Source of the DNA: Sagittula sp. P11
GTDB taxonomy: Bacteria > Pseudomonadota > Alphaproteobacteria > Rhodobacterales > Rhodobacteraceae
DNA: 64,000 bases
Direction of reading: 5' to 3'
Assembly: GCF_002814095.1 (NCBI RefSeq)
Contig: NZ_CP021913.1
Span: 1,116,001 to 1,180,000 of the forward strand
Below are positions 8,346 to 17,006 of the stretch, one piece after another; the first letter of the stretch is position 1, and every line of letters begins with the position of its first letter. The notes beneath the pieces were generated by a model that worked only from the letters and a program-made list of their open reading frames with translations, did not search any database and was not told the origin of the DNA. Made by a program: the position numbers and the translations under genes.

Positions 8346-9548
8346 TCAGCGCAAAAGCCTGCCCAGCCGGGCGATGCCCTCGTCGATCCGGGTATCGTCC
8401 GCGCAGGAGAAGCTGAGCCGCAGCGTGTTCCGCCCGGACCCATCCGGGAAGAACGCGCCGCCGGGCACGAAGGCCACCCGCGCCTCGCGCACGGCTCTCT
8501 CCAGCAGCTGCGCGCTGTCCGTGCCTTCGGGCAGCGTCACCCAAACGAACATCCCGCCCTCGGGTCTTGTCCAGGTTACACCTTCCGGCATCTCGCGTGA
8601 TAGGGCCGCCAGCATGCGGTCGCGCCGCGCGCCGTAGACCCGGCGCAAGCCGGCAACGTGGTCGTCGAACATGGCGCGCGCCACGCGCTCCGTCGCGATC
8701 TGGTTCAGGGTGGGCGAATGCAGGTCCGCCGCCTGCTTGATCAGCACCAGCCGCTCGATGACCGGGGACGCGGCACAAACCCAGCCAACGCGCAGCCCCG
8801 GCGCGAGCGTCTTGGAGAACGAACCGCAGTAGATCGTCCGGGTGTTCTCGATCCCGCCGCTGCGGGCGATGTCGGTGGCAAGGATCGGCGGCACCGGATC
8901 ACCGTCATAGCGCAGCGCCTGGTAGGCTGCGTCCTCGATCACCGCGATCCCCAGCGCTTCGGCCCGGTCCAGCAGCCGCACGCGGCCCTCCGCATCCAGC
9001 GTCTCGCCGGTTGGGTTGGCAAAGTCCGGCGACAGGTAGGCCATCTTGACCGCCCCGCCCGCGGCCTCCGCCTCTGCGCGCAGATCTTCGGGCGCGGTGT
9101 TGGACCACGGGTCCAGCGGAATGTACCGCGGCTCGCAGGCGTTGAAGGCACCAAGCGCCCCGAGGTAGGTGGGCCAGCCGACCATCGCCGTATCCCCGGG
9201 CGTCAGCAGCAGCTTGCCCAGGTAATCGAGCGCCTGCTGCGAACCGGAGGTGATCACGATGTTCTCCGTCCCGCACGGCACGCCGATGGTGCCCATGTGA
9301 TCGGCCAGCCAGGCCCTGAGCGGCGCATAGCCTTCGGACACGGAATACTGCAGGGCCTGCGCGGCACGCGGACCGGTCATCGCTTCCGACATGGCCGTGG
9401 CAAAGGCCTCTGCCGGGAACAGCGCCGGATCGGGGATGCCGCCGGCGAACGAGATGATGTCCGGCTGGTCCAGCAGTTTCAGCAACTCGCGGATCTCCGA
9501 GGCCTTCATCCGCCCCGTCCGCCGCGCCAGCACAGTTTGCCAGTCCAT
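8346..9548 (-). CDS. PLP-dependent aminotransferase class I/II (2-aminoadipate transaminase-like)
   Basis: A 400-residue fold-type I aminotransferase. The PLP lysine lies in YCGSFSKTLAPGLRVGW, with the LSPDFANPTGET and ITSGSQQALDYLGKLL segments upstream. The opening FAGGIPDPALFP is typical of the MocR-related/LysN group that includes 2-aminoadipate and valine-pyruvate transaminases. No N-terminal helix-turn-helix is present, so it is an enzyme rather than a MocR regulator. Start ATG 9548 has GGAGGGG upstream; the longer frame to 9845 overlaps the divergent promoter and is unlikely. It lies inside an amino-acid importer locus, so it probably deaminates the imported amino acid. Substrate unknown. 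Confidence 0.82.
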   Translation of the reverse strand: MDWQTVLARRTGRMKASEIRELLKLLDQPDIISFAGGIPDPALFPAEAFATAMSEAMTGPRAAQALQYSVSEGYAPLRAWLADHMGTIGVPCGTENIVITSGSQQALDYLGKLLLTPGDTAMVGWPTYLGALGAFNACEPRYIPLDPWSNTAPEDLRAEAEAAGGAVKMAYLSPDFANPTGETLDAEGRVRLLDRAEALGIAVIEDAAYQALRYDGDPVPPILATDIARSGGIENTRTIYCGSFSKTLAPGLRVGWVCAASPVIERLVLIKQAADLHSPTLNQIATERVARAMFDDHVAGLRRVYGARRDRMLAALSREMPEGVTWTRPEGGMFVWVTLPEGTDSAQLLERAVREARVAFVPGGAFFPDGSGRNTLRLSFSCADDTRIDEGIARLGRLLR

Positions 9549-9590
9549 GACCTTCCCCTCCGTGAACTCCCTGCTTCGGGATACGCCCGA

Positions 9591-9621
9591 GGATATAGGT
9601 ACGCAATGCTTACCTATATCC
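9591..9621. promoter_or_regulatory. 11-base inverted repeat between divergent aminotransferase and permease genes
   Basis: GGATATAGGTA (9591-9601) and TACCTATATCC (9611-9621) are perfect inverted copies with a 9-base spacer, in the 148-base divergent region. Arm length and spacing fit a dimeric regulator site that could control both directions. The AT-rich arms stand out against the GC-rich surroundings. No regulator gene is adjacent. Confidence 0.6.
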
Positions 9622-9696
9622 CTGAAACACAGATGTGAACGGTTTGACACGCCGCTGCCCTGCGGCAAAAGTCGGCCCGAAACGAGGGACACGCCC

Positions 9697-10509
9697 ATGC
9701 CCACCCGCCGACAGGTCTTCGAGGCCCGCCAGCGCCGCCGCGCCAACCTGATCGCCGCCGCCTCGACCGGCGGCGTGCTTCTGGCGCTTGTCATCCTGGT
9801 GCCCCTCACCCCGGGCTGGGAGGCGGTGCAGCGCGCGTTCTTCAACGGCTCAGTCTTCGCCCGAACCTTCCCCGGCCTGCTTCAGGCCTTCCTGATGGAC
9901 GTGGCGATCTTTGCGTGGAGCGCGCCGCTGATCGCGATCCTCGGGCTCGTCCTCGCCGTGGCGCGCGACCTGCGCAGCCCCGCGCTCACCCCGGTCCGCC
10001 TGTTCGCCACGCTGTTCATCGACGTCTTCCGTGGCCTGCCGGTGATCCTCGTGATCTACCTGATCGGCTTCGGCATCCCGGGCCTGGGCTTGCCGAGGCC
10101 GTGGAACTCGCCCTACATTTGGGGGTCGCTGTCGCTGATCCTCGTATATGCCGCGTATACCGCCGAGGTCCTGCGCTCCGGCATCGACTCGATCCACGAA
10201 AGCCAGCGCGCCGCGGCCCTGTCGCTTGGCCTTTCCGGCGGCGACACCATGCGCTTCGTGATCCTGCCGCAGGCCATCCGTCGGGTGATCCCGGCCAACA
10301 TGAACCTCTTCATCGCATTGCAGAAGGACGTGGCGCTCCTCTCCTTCATCGGTCCGGTCGAGATCTTCCGCCAGGCCGGCGTCTACAAGTCGCTGCTCGC
10401 GAACTTCACGCCCTACGTGGGCGCAGCCCTGATCTTCCTCGCGATCACCATTCCGGCGACCCGATACGCCGACCACCTGATGAACCGCGAACGGCAGGCC
10501 CGCTCATGA
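9697..10509 (+). CDS. Amino-acid ABC transporter permease
   Basis: A 270-residue inner-membrane permease of the HisM/GlnP group. A basic N-terminus (MPTRRQVFEARQRRR) precedes a first membrane segment, followed by about four more. The cytoplasmic EAA loop that contacts the ATPase is seen as RSGIDSIHESQRAAALSLGL followed by ILPQAIRRVIP. Start at ATG 9697 has GAGGG upstream. The stop overlaps the ATPase start by 4 bases (ATGA). Only one permease gene is present, so it probably works as a homodimer with the binding protein at 7528. Confidence 0.87.
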   Translation: MPTRRQVFEARQRRRANLIAAASTGGVLLALVILVPLTPGWEAVQRAFFNGSVFARTFPGLLQAFLMDVAIFAWSAPLIAILGLVLAVARDLRSPALTPVRLFATLFIDVFRGLPVILVIYLIGFGIPGLGLPRPWNSPYIWGSLSLILVYAAYTAEVLRSGIDSIHESQRAAALSLGLSGGDTMRFVILPQAIRRVIPANMNLFIALQKDVALLSFIGPVEIFRQAGVYKSLLANFTPYVGAALIFLAITIPATRYADHLMNRERQARS

Positions 10510-11234
10510 AAAGCCTCGAACTGCGCGCCGTCACCAAGGCCTTCGGGAGCAACACCGTGCTCGACGGCATCGACCTTTCCGTCTCGCCCGGCCAGATGGT
10601 CTGCCTGATCGGCGCCTCGGGCTCCGGCAAGTCGACGCTCTTGAAGTGCCTGAACCTGCTGGAACCCATCGACGACGGGCAGATCCTGCTCGACGGCCTG
10701 GACATCGCCGAACCCGGCCTCGACCCGCAGCCCGTGCGCCAGCGCATCGGCATGGTGTTCCAGAGCTACAACCTTTTCCCGCACATGACCGCGCTCGAGA
10801 ACGCGCTGCTGGCGCCGCGCCGGGTCCGCCGCAAGTCCCGCGCCGAACTTCTCCCGGGGACGGAGGCGCTGTTTGCCCGCTTCGGCCTTGCCGACAGGAT
10901 GCACCACTATCCCGACCAGCTTTCCGGCGGCCAGCAGCAGCGGGTGGCCATCGTCCGCGCCCTTGCCATGCAGCCCGAGATCATGCTCTTCGACGAGATC
11001 ACCTCGGCGCTCGACCCGGAACTGGTGGGCGAAGTGCTCGACGTGCTGCGCCAGCTGCGCACCGAGGGCATGACGATGATCCTCGCCACGCACGAAATGG
11101 CCTTTGCGCGCGAGGTCGCGAACACCATCTGCTTCCTCGACAACGGCCGCATCCTCGAACAGGCCCCGCCGTCAGAGTTCTTCACCGCCCCGCGCCACGC
11201 CCGCACGAAAAGCTTCCTCGCCCGCGTGCTCTGA
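10506..11234 (+). CDS. Amino-acid ABC transporter ATP-binding protein
   Basis: A 242-residue ATPase of the polar-amino-acid class (GlnQ/HisP-like). Motifs: Walker [10 protein letters not shown] (about residues 38-46), Q-loop [12 protein letters not shown], signature LSGGQQQR, Walker [14 protein letters not shown] and H-loop ATHEM. The Walker B Asp is followed by Glu-Ile instead of the common Glu-Pro, which is frequent in this subfamily. It overlaps the permease stop by 4 bases and ends the unit; no hairpin follows, only a short conserved motif at 11243. Confidence 0.9.
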   Translation: MKSLELRAVTKAFGSNTVLDGIDLSVSPGQMVCLIGASGSGKSTLLKCLNLLEPIDDGQILLDGLDIAEPGLDPQPVRQRIGMVFQSYNLFPHMTALENALLAPRRVRRKSRAELLPGTEALFARFGLADRMHHYPDQLSGGQQQRVAIVRALAMQPEIMLFDEITSALDPELVGEVLDVLRQLRTEGMTMILATHEMAFAREVANTICFLDNGRILEQAPPSEFFTAPRHARTKSFLARVL

Positions 11235-11242
11235 CCCGTTGT

Positions 11243-11266
11243 CCTTCATCTTGGCAAAAAATACCT
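11243..11266 (-). repeat. Short dispersed motif, copy 1
   Basis: On the minus strand this reads AGGTATTTTTTGCCAAGATG followed by AAGG. A near-identical string, AGGTATTTGGACCAAGATGA followed by AGGGG, occurs at 53853-53877 on the plus strand. Both lie just past the 3' end of a plus-strand gene, but in opposite orientations. Similar strings are common after genes in Rhodobacteraceae by my recollection; no function is known to me. Confidence 0.5.
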
Positions 11267-11434
11267 GAACAACCGACGTCCGCTGCAGAACAGTGGCCGG
11301 GCGTTCGGACGACAGCGACGCCGCAGGACGGCAACCGCTCCACTTTCCCGGTCGCAAACGGCCCTGCAGTCGCGTTCCACAGGATCGTTTTCCCCTGCAT
11401 CCCGCTCTTTCCACCTTGGTCGGGTTTTCCCTCG

Positions 11435-11463
11435 TTGACGTGAGGTCGCCCGTCATCGAACAT
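11435..11463 (+). promoter_or_regulatory. Weak candidate promoter before the secreted protease gene
   Basis: TTGACG (11435-11440) is followed after 17 bases by GAACAT, a poor -10. The rest of the 274-base gap between 11234 and 11509 shows only the short motif at 11243. Only the -35-like box is convincing. Confidence 0.25.
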
Positions 11464-11508
11464 ATCGGTGTTGAAGACAAAGCCTTTATCGAAGGGAGGA
11501 GGGAAGCC

Positions 11509-13689
11509 GTGCGCTCTCTGGTTCTGACGACCATCCTGATGTCCCTCTTGTCCCTGCCCCAGTCTGGCGCGGCGCAGGAGTTCGTGGGCTTCGACCGGAA
11601 CAGTTTTGGCCAGGTCGTGCTCGACCGCAAGCAGTTCGCCATCATGGACCGGCAGGACGGCAGCAGCACGGGGCTGACGCAGCCGGGCGAGGGCACCAGT
11701 GAATCCATCGGGTCCTATTCGCCGGAGAACTTCTTTGCCAAGCTCGGGCGCCCGGTCGGGCGGCTCGACATCCTGACCGACAACGGCGTCTTTCCCTGCA
11801 CCGCCTTCATCGTCGACGACGAACACATCGTCACCAACTACCACTGCATTCCCGGGGCCGCCGGGGCCGACCGCACCGGCGCGACCCGGATCGAGGCGGC
11901 ACTGTTCTGGGCCGGCTACACCCGTCAGGGCGTTGAGGAAGGCGCACGGAGCTACACCGTCCTGCCCACTCCGGTCGAGGCGGACGCGAAGCTCGATTAC
12001 TCCGTTCTGAAGGTGATCGGCGATCCGTCAGAGGACTACGGCACGCTGGAACTGGCCGCCAACATCCCGCACGACGGCGACCCCTACTGGGTGATCGGCC
12101 ACCCCATGGGCGAGGCGCAGCGCATCAGCCGCGAGAAGTGCCAGGCGAATTCGCCCGCTGTTTCCGGCGGGCGGCTGCTGCACACCTGCGATACGCTGCC
12201 GGGCAACTCCGGCTCGCCGCTGATCGACGCCTCGTCGCGCATGGTGATCGGTCTGCACAACGCAGGGTCCGGTCAGGACGCCGTGAACTTCGCCACGCCG
12301 ATGCAGGCAATCCTGGAGCACAGCCGCATCCTGAAGGCCGCCGTCGGCGGCGTCCCGGGTGGTGGCAGCGGCGGAGGCGGCGGTCAGGAAACGGGCGGTA
12401 CCGTGCCGCAACCCAGCTTCTGCGACACGCTCTACAACAAGGCCGAGACGCTCAACGCCTGCTACGCATACGACGCCTACCTGCAATCCTGCGGCGAACA
12501 CCCCTTCGCGATCCTCGCCAAGGGCTATGTCGCGCGCGAGTGCAGCACCACGCCCCCGTCCGGCGGTTCGACCGGCGGAGGCAGCACCGGCGGGTCCGGC
12601 GGCGGGACAACGACCGAGCTGCTGCGCCCCTGGTGCTCCTCCAGCCGCCTCAACCCGACGGAGGCGACGATCTGCGGCGACCGCTACCTTGCCGGGCTCG
12701 ACGCGGAACTCGACCGGGCCTATGCGAACCCGGCCCGCAGCGTCTCTGCCTCGTCGCAGGGGGCGTGGCGCACCGGCACACGGGACCGCTGCGGTACGGA
12801 CACCAGCTGCATTTCCCGCGCCGTGATCGACCGCATCGCCTACCTGAAGACGCCGGCGACCTCGTCCGGCGGCTCATCGGGCAGCGCGACCACGCGGTCC
12901 GGCAACTACGAGCTGTCGTCGTCGTGCTACATCATGACCGCCTCCCGCCCCTCCCTGTCCGAGGCCAAGGCGTTCATCTCTCAGTGGTTCGGCAGCGGTC
13001 AGGGCATTCGCATCTTCCGGTCGACCAACGGGTACTACGGCATCGCGCTGGAGACCGTGTCGCGCAGCAGCGCCGACGGGCGCATCGCGCAACTGATCTC
13101 TGCCGGGCGCATCCCGAACGACAGCTACTGCTCCACCGGCTCCCGCTTTGTCGAAGAGGTGCTCTGGAACGGCGGATCGTCTGGCGGCGGGTCCTCTTCC
13201 GGCGGCGGCGGATACACGATGTACATCGACAACACCGCCAGTCTGAACGTCCGATCCGGCCCCGGTACGCAGTACGGCCGCATCACTGCCGTCGACCGCG
13301 GCACGCAGGTGACCGTCACGGGCAGCAGCGACGGCTGGTCGAACATCCACCTGCCCAACGGGCTGAGCGGCTGGGTCTCGGCCACCTACCTGTCGAGTTC
13401 GCGCCCCTCGGCGCAGCGCCAGTGCTACGCCACTGTGACCAACCTCAGTCCCTATTCCAGCCGGACACGCTCGGACGGCTCCGGCTATCTGAACGTGCGC
13501 AGCGCGCCGTCGACCCGCGGCAACATCCTGACCGAGGTCTACCTCGGAGACACGGTCCAGGTGGTGGCGCAAAGCAATGGATGGGCGCAAATTCGATGCG
13601 TTTCCGGGCAATGCCAGCAGCCGTACGTGGGCAACGGCGGCGCCACCGGCTGGGCCTCGGCCAAGTATCTCGCAGTCCGCTGCAACTGA
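11509..13689 (+). CDS. Secreted trypsin-like serine protease with LprI-, SPOR- and SH3b-like domains
   Basis: A 726-residue exported multidomain protein. Order: signal peptide (1-22, cleavage after SGAA); a chymotrypsin-fold protease (about 70-280) with His112 (TNYHC), Asp163 (LDYSVL) and Ser234 (GNSGSP); a Gly/Ser linker; a small Cys-rich module (about 300-346); a second Gly/Ser/Thr linker; an LprI-like module (about 371-448, with NPTEATICGDR and RDRC); a SPOR-like segment (about 465-554); and two SH3b modules (about 569-631 and 639-726, each with LNVRS and a final GW). GTG 11509 was chosen because GGGAGGAGGG precedes it and a signal peptide starts there. SH3b and SPOR parts suggest peptidoglycan binding. 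It heads a three-gene envelope cluster; the protease substrate is unknown. Confidence 0.8.
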   Translation: MRSLVLTTILMSLLSLPQSGAAQEFVGFDRNSFGQVVLDRKQFAIMDRQDGSSTGLTQPGEGTSESIGSYSPENFFAKLGRPVGRLDILTDNGVFPCTAFIVDDEHIVTNYHCIPGAAGADRTGATRIEAALFWAGYTRQGVEEGARSYTVLPTPVEADAKLDYSVLKVIGDPSEDYGTLELAANIPHDGDPYWVIGHPMGEAQRISREKCQANSPAVSGGRLLHTCDTLPGNSGSPLIDASSRMVIGLHNAGSGQDAVNFATPMQAILEHSRILKAAVGGVPGGGSGGGGGQETGGTVPQPSFCDTLYNKAETLNACYAYDAYLQSCGEHPFAILAKGYVARECSTTPPSGGSTGGGSTGGSGGGTTTELLRPWCSSSRLNPTEATICGDRYLAGLDAELDRAYANPARSVSASSQGAWRTGTRDRCGTDTSCISRAVIDRIAYLKTPATSSGGSSGSATTRSGNYELSSSCYIMTASRPSLSEAKAFISQWFGSGQGIRIFRSTNGYYGIALETVSRSSADGRIAQLISAGRIPNDSYCSTGSRFVEEVLWNGGSSGGGSSSGGGGYTMYIDNTASLNVRSGPGTQYGRITAVDRGTQVTVTGSSDGWSNIHLPNGLSGWVSATYLSSSRPSAQRQCYATVTNLSPYSSRTRSDGSGYLNVRSAPSTRGNILTEVYLGDTVQVVAQSNGWAQIRCVSGQCQQPYVGNGGATGWASAKYLAVRCN

Positions 13690-13726
13690 TGCGGATGCAA
13701 AAAGCATTTTACAGGAGACACGCGCG

Positions 13727-16144
13727 ATGACCCCCAATTTCCGGATGACGGCAGCCGCACTGGCGCTTGGCATCGGCCTGACGTCAACCGCCTCTGCACA
13801 GGACCAGTCGATCCTCATCGACGTGGAGCTTGAGCTGAACGGCATGCCCCTGCCCGAGGATGCCACGCTGGAGGAGACGGCGGCCTACGAGGTGCTGAAC
13901 AAGTACTGTTCCGGCTGCCACCAGCAGGGGATGCTCGACGAGGGGCTGACCAATCCGAAGTCGGGGTTCGGCCATATCCTCGATGTCCGCCGCCTTGCGC
14001 AGGATCCGAAATTCGTCGTCTCGGGCGAGCCGACCAAGTCGAAGCTCTATCAGGTGATCGCAGGCGGCGCCCCGGCCATGCCGGACAATTGCTGGGATCC
14101 GACCTGCACGCCCAAGGCCGAGGAGATGGCCGCGCTCGAAACGTGGATCACCAAGATGGGAGAGACCGCGCCGCCGGAACGCACCTTCGTCCCGTTGTCC
14201 GAGCTTTATGCCATGGCGCTGCAGGACCTCTCCGCCCAGCCCACCAACCGCCGCGACCGGACGCGCTATATCTCCATGCGGACGCTGTGGAACGACAGCG
14301 AGGTGACGCAGGAGAACTACGACGCCTACCTCGCCGCGACGGTGAAGCTGATGAATGCGCTCAGCTTCAACCCCAACGTCTACAAGTTCGAGAAGATCGA
14401 CGAGAAGGGTATCCTGCTGCGGGTCTTCCTGCCCGATCTGGATTGGACCCACGAGAAGTGGGCCGTGATGGAGCGCGAATATCCCTACGGGATGGAATCC
14501 GACACCGATCCGAACCTGAGCACGCTGCAGACCATGGCGGGCACCCAGATCCCGGTGATCCGCGCGGACTGGTTCGCCGCCACCGCCTCCGCCGCGCCGA
14601 TGTACTACGACGTGCTGGGGCTGGCCGACACGCTGCAAGGGCTGCAACAGCAGCTTGGCTTAGACATGCGATCCAATATCCTGAACGAGCAGGTCGTCCG
14701 CGCCGGTTTCCAGGATTCCGGCGTATCCACCAACAATCGCCTGATCGAGCGCCATCCGCTCGGTTCCGGCATGTTCTGGACGTCCTACGACTTTGCCGGT
14801 TCCAAGGGGCGGCAGAGCTTCTTCGAGTACCCGCTTGGCCCCGTGTCGGTGCATGGCGAGGAAGTCTCCTTCCACGAGGACGGGGGCGAGTCGATCTTCA
14901 CCCTGCCGAACGGCTTCCACGGTTATTACCTGAACACCACGGACGGCACGCGCCTGAACGTCGGGCCAACCGCCATCGTGCGCGATACAGACTACCCGGA
15001 CGGCACCGGCGAGGTGGTGAACGGCATCTCCTGCATGTCCTGCCACTCCAAGGGCATCCGCTTCAACGACGACCGCGTCCGCGAGGTGGCGCTGAACAAC
15101 CTCGCGCTGTCGCCGGCCGTGCGCCAGACCGTCGACGCGATCTATCCCGGCAAGGAGGTGGTCAACGACTACTTCCAGAAGGACATGGAGGCGTTCTTTG
15201 CCACCCTCCAGAAGGCCGGCATCGACCCGGAGACCAAGGCCGCCGGGCTCGAACCCGTGCGCGGCCTGATGGTCTATTTCGTCGACTACTTCGTGAACTA
15301 CGAACAGGCCGCCAACGAGCTGGGGCTGACCGAGGACGAACTGACCGCCCGCGCCGCCTTTGCCGGGACCGAGAACGCCTCCCTCCTGCAGCGGCTGAAG
15401 GTCTCTCCGATTGCGCGTGACGAATGGACCGCGGTCTACCCGGTGCTGCTCGACAAGCTGACCGATTACCGTCCGATCCTGACCGACCACCGCACCACCG
15501 CCGCCCTGTCGCATTCGGTCAAGCAAGTGGTGCAGGGCACGCCCTACGACAGCGTCGGCCAGACCGGCGGGCAGCCCATCGTCACCCATGCCGACGCCAA
15601 GCAGTTCGGCGCCGACTACGATGCCACGCAACATTCCGTCACGGCGCAGAGCCACCTGACCGTCTACACCGACAAGCCCACCTACAAGGTCGGCGACCCG
15701 CTGCGCATCTTCATCGAGCCGCGCCACGACTGCCGCCTGACGCTGATTTCCATCGACGACGACCACGACAGTTGCGTCCTCTACCCCTTCCCGGGTCTGC
15801 CGGACGTGGTCATCAAGGGCGGCTCGCAGTACGTCTTCCCGCCGCAGGGTGCGCTGCGTACGTCCGAGCCGGGGCTGGAAACGGTCCTGGCGATCTGCAA
15901 CGGCTCCGACGCGGCGATCAGCAAGGAACGGTCGGGCACCAACTCCGTCTCCTGCTCCGCCAACCACCAGCCGATCTCGCGCGAGAGCTACACGTCGGTG
16001 GTGAACGAGACTCTGATCCTCGACCTCAACCCCGGCGGCGGCGACCAGCTGTCTACCGCCAGCGGCGCCGACTACCGCGCTGTTTCCAGCCACAACCCGG
16101 ACGTGACCAAGGCGCAGATCTCGGTCCTCGTCCAATCGCACTGA
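13727..16144 (+). CDS. Exported protein with two heme-c motifs and DUF4384-like C-terminus
   Basis: An 805-residue exported protein that I cannot tie to a known function. It has a signal peptide (cleavage near ASA, residue 24), a first CxxCH at Cys61-Cys64-His65 (CSGCH), a second at Cys436-Cys439-His440 (CMSCH), and a long region between them without a recognised fold. The C-terminal part (about 642-720) looks like DUF4384: LTVYTDKPTYKVGDPLRIF, then a Cys-rich LTLISIDDDHDSC and VLYPFPG. Two widely spaced heme sites suggest a periplasmic redox sensor or peroxidase-like protein rather than a small electron carrier. AGGAG precedes ATG 13727. It lies 37 bases after the protease and 9 bases before the OmpA gene, so the three are probably co-transcribed. 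Confidence 0.7.
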   Translation: MTPNFRMTAAALALGIGLTSTASAQDQSILIDVELELNGMPLPEDATLEETAAYEVLNKYCSGCHQQGMLDEGLTNPKSGFGHILDVRRLAQDPKFVVSGEPTKSKLYQVIAGGAPAMPDNCWDPTCTPKAEEMAALETWITKMGETAPPERTFVPLSELYAMALQDLSAQPTNRRDRTRYISMRTLWNDSEVTQENYDAYLAATVKLMNALSFNPNVYKFEKIDEKGILLRVFLPDLDWTHEKWAVMEREYPYGMESDTDPNLSTLQTMAGTQIPVIRADWFAATASAAPMYYDVLGLADTLQGLQQQLGLDMRSNILNEQVVRAGFQDSGVSTNNRLIERHPLGSGMFWTSYDFAGSKGRQSFFEYPLGPVSVHGEEVSFHEDGGESIFTLPNGFHGYYLNTTDGTRLNVGPTAIVRDTDYPDGTGEVVNGISCMSCHSKGIRFNDDRVREVALNNLALSPAVRQTVDAIYPGKEVVNDYFQKDMEAFFATLQKAGIDPETKAAGLEPVRGLMVYFVDYFVNYEQAANELGLTEDELTARAAFAGTENASLLQRLKVSPIARDEWTAVYPVLLDKLTDYRPILTDHRTTAALSHSVKQVVQGTPYDSVGQTGGQPIVTHADAKQFGADYDATQHSVTAQSHLTVYTDKPTYKVGDPLRIFIEPRHDCRLTLISIDDDHDSCVLYPFPGLPDVVIKGGSQYVFPPQGALRTSEPGLETVLAICNGSDAAISKERSGTNSVSCSANHQPISRESYTSVVNETLILDLNPGGGDQLSTASGADYRAVSSHNPDVTKAQISVLVQSH

Positions 16145-16153
16145 GGGCCGCCG

Positions 16154-16882
16154 ATGCGACACCTGCTCCTTGCCATGGCGCTCTGCGCGCCGCCCGCAGC
16201 CCACGCGCAAAGCGGCGAGATCTTCATCCCCGGCGGCGACGACAGCGCGCTGCCGGACGATACCGCCGCCCAGCCGACCAGTGCGCTGGCCCGCTGCCTC
16301 GCCTCCCCGGACGCGGCCACCTGCGCCGGGGCGACGGTCGATCCGTCCGGCGCGATGAACGAATCCGCAGTGCCGCAGGTGCAGTTCGAAACGCTGGTGC
16401 TGGACCTCGACCAGAAGAAGGTGACCTCCACTGCCGCACCGCCTGCCGCCGCGCCGAACTACGCCGCGCCGCAACAGGCGACTCACGGGACGGTTGCGCT
16501 GCCCTCGGTCGCGGTCACCATCGAATTCGACTTCGACAGCGCCAACATCCGGGGCGATCAGTTCGGCAAGCTGACCTCCCTGGTGGCCGCGCTGTCCGAC
16601 CCCGCGCTGGCGGGCACCTCCTACGCGGTGATCGGGCATACCGATGCCTCCGGCTCGGAGGGCTACAACTGTGACTTGTCCCGCCGCAGGGCCGCCTCGG
16701 TCGCGGGCGCGCTCAACGCCGCCTATGTCACCCTGCCGCTGTATCCGGTCGGTTTCGGCGAGCATGTGCTGAAAAACGTCTATGATCCCCGCGCGCCGGA
16801 GAACCGCCGCGTGACCTTCATGCGGTTGCCGGACGTCCCCGGCGCGGTGCTGCAAACCGCTGGCGCGGTCTGCCAATACTAG
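16154..16882 (+). CDS. OmpA-family peptidoglycan-binding protein
   Basis: A 242-residue exported protein with a signal peptide (MRHLLLAMALCAPPAAHA, residues 1-18) and a C-terminal OmpA domain (about 121-230). The family pattern is clear: IEFDFDSANI, then VIGHTDASGSEGYN, then LSRRRAASVAGAL and RRVTF near the end. There is no lipobox Cys and no N-terminal beta-barrel, so it is probably a soluble periplasmic or surface-attached peptidoglycan binder. The region 20-110 is low-complexity and rich in Ala/Pro. It is the last gene of the protease/heme/OmpA cluster and may anchor that system to the wall. Confidence 0.82.
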   Translation: MRHLLLAMALCAPPAAHAQSGEIFIPGGDDSALPDDTAAQPTSALARCLASPDAATCAGATVDPSGAMNESAVPQVQFETLVLDLDQKKVTSTAAPPAAAPNYAAPQQATHGTVALPSVAVTIEFDFDSANIRGDQFGKLTSLVAALSDPALAGTSYAVIGHTDASGSEGYNCDLSRRRAASVAGALNAAYVTLPLYPVGFGEHVLKNVYDPRAPENRRVTFMRLPDVPGAVLQTAGAVCQY

Positions 16883-16963
16883 GCGAAATACCACCTATGC
16901 GCGTATGGCATACCTGAGGCGCAGGGGCATTTGAACCGTTGACACCGCAAGCGACAAGTCTAA

Positions 16964-16989
16964 GTCCTGAGGACACATGTGCTCAGGAC
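16964..16989. promoter_or_regulatory. Inverted repeat before marR-type gene, probable operator
   Basis: GTCCTGAG (16964-16971) and CTCAGGAC (16982-16989) are perfect 8-base inverted arms around a 10-base spacer that itself contains the palindrome CACATGTG (16974-16981). It sits 17 bases before the regulator start, downstream of a TTGACA at 16939-16944. Size and place fit MarR autoregulation. A smaller palindrome, GTATGGCATAC, is at 16903-16913. Confidence 0.6.
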
Positions 16990-17006
16990 AAAGAGGTATC
17001 GCGGGA

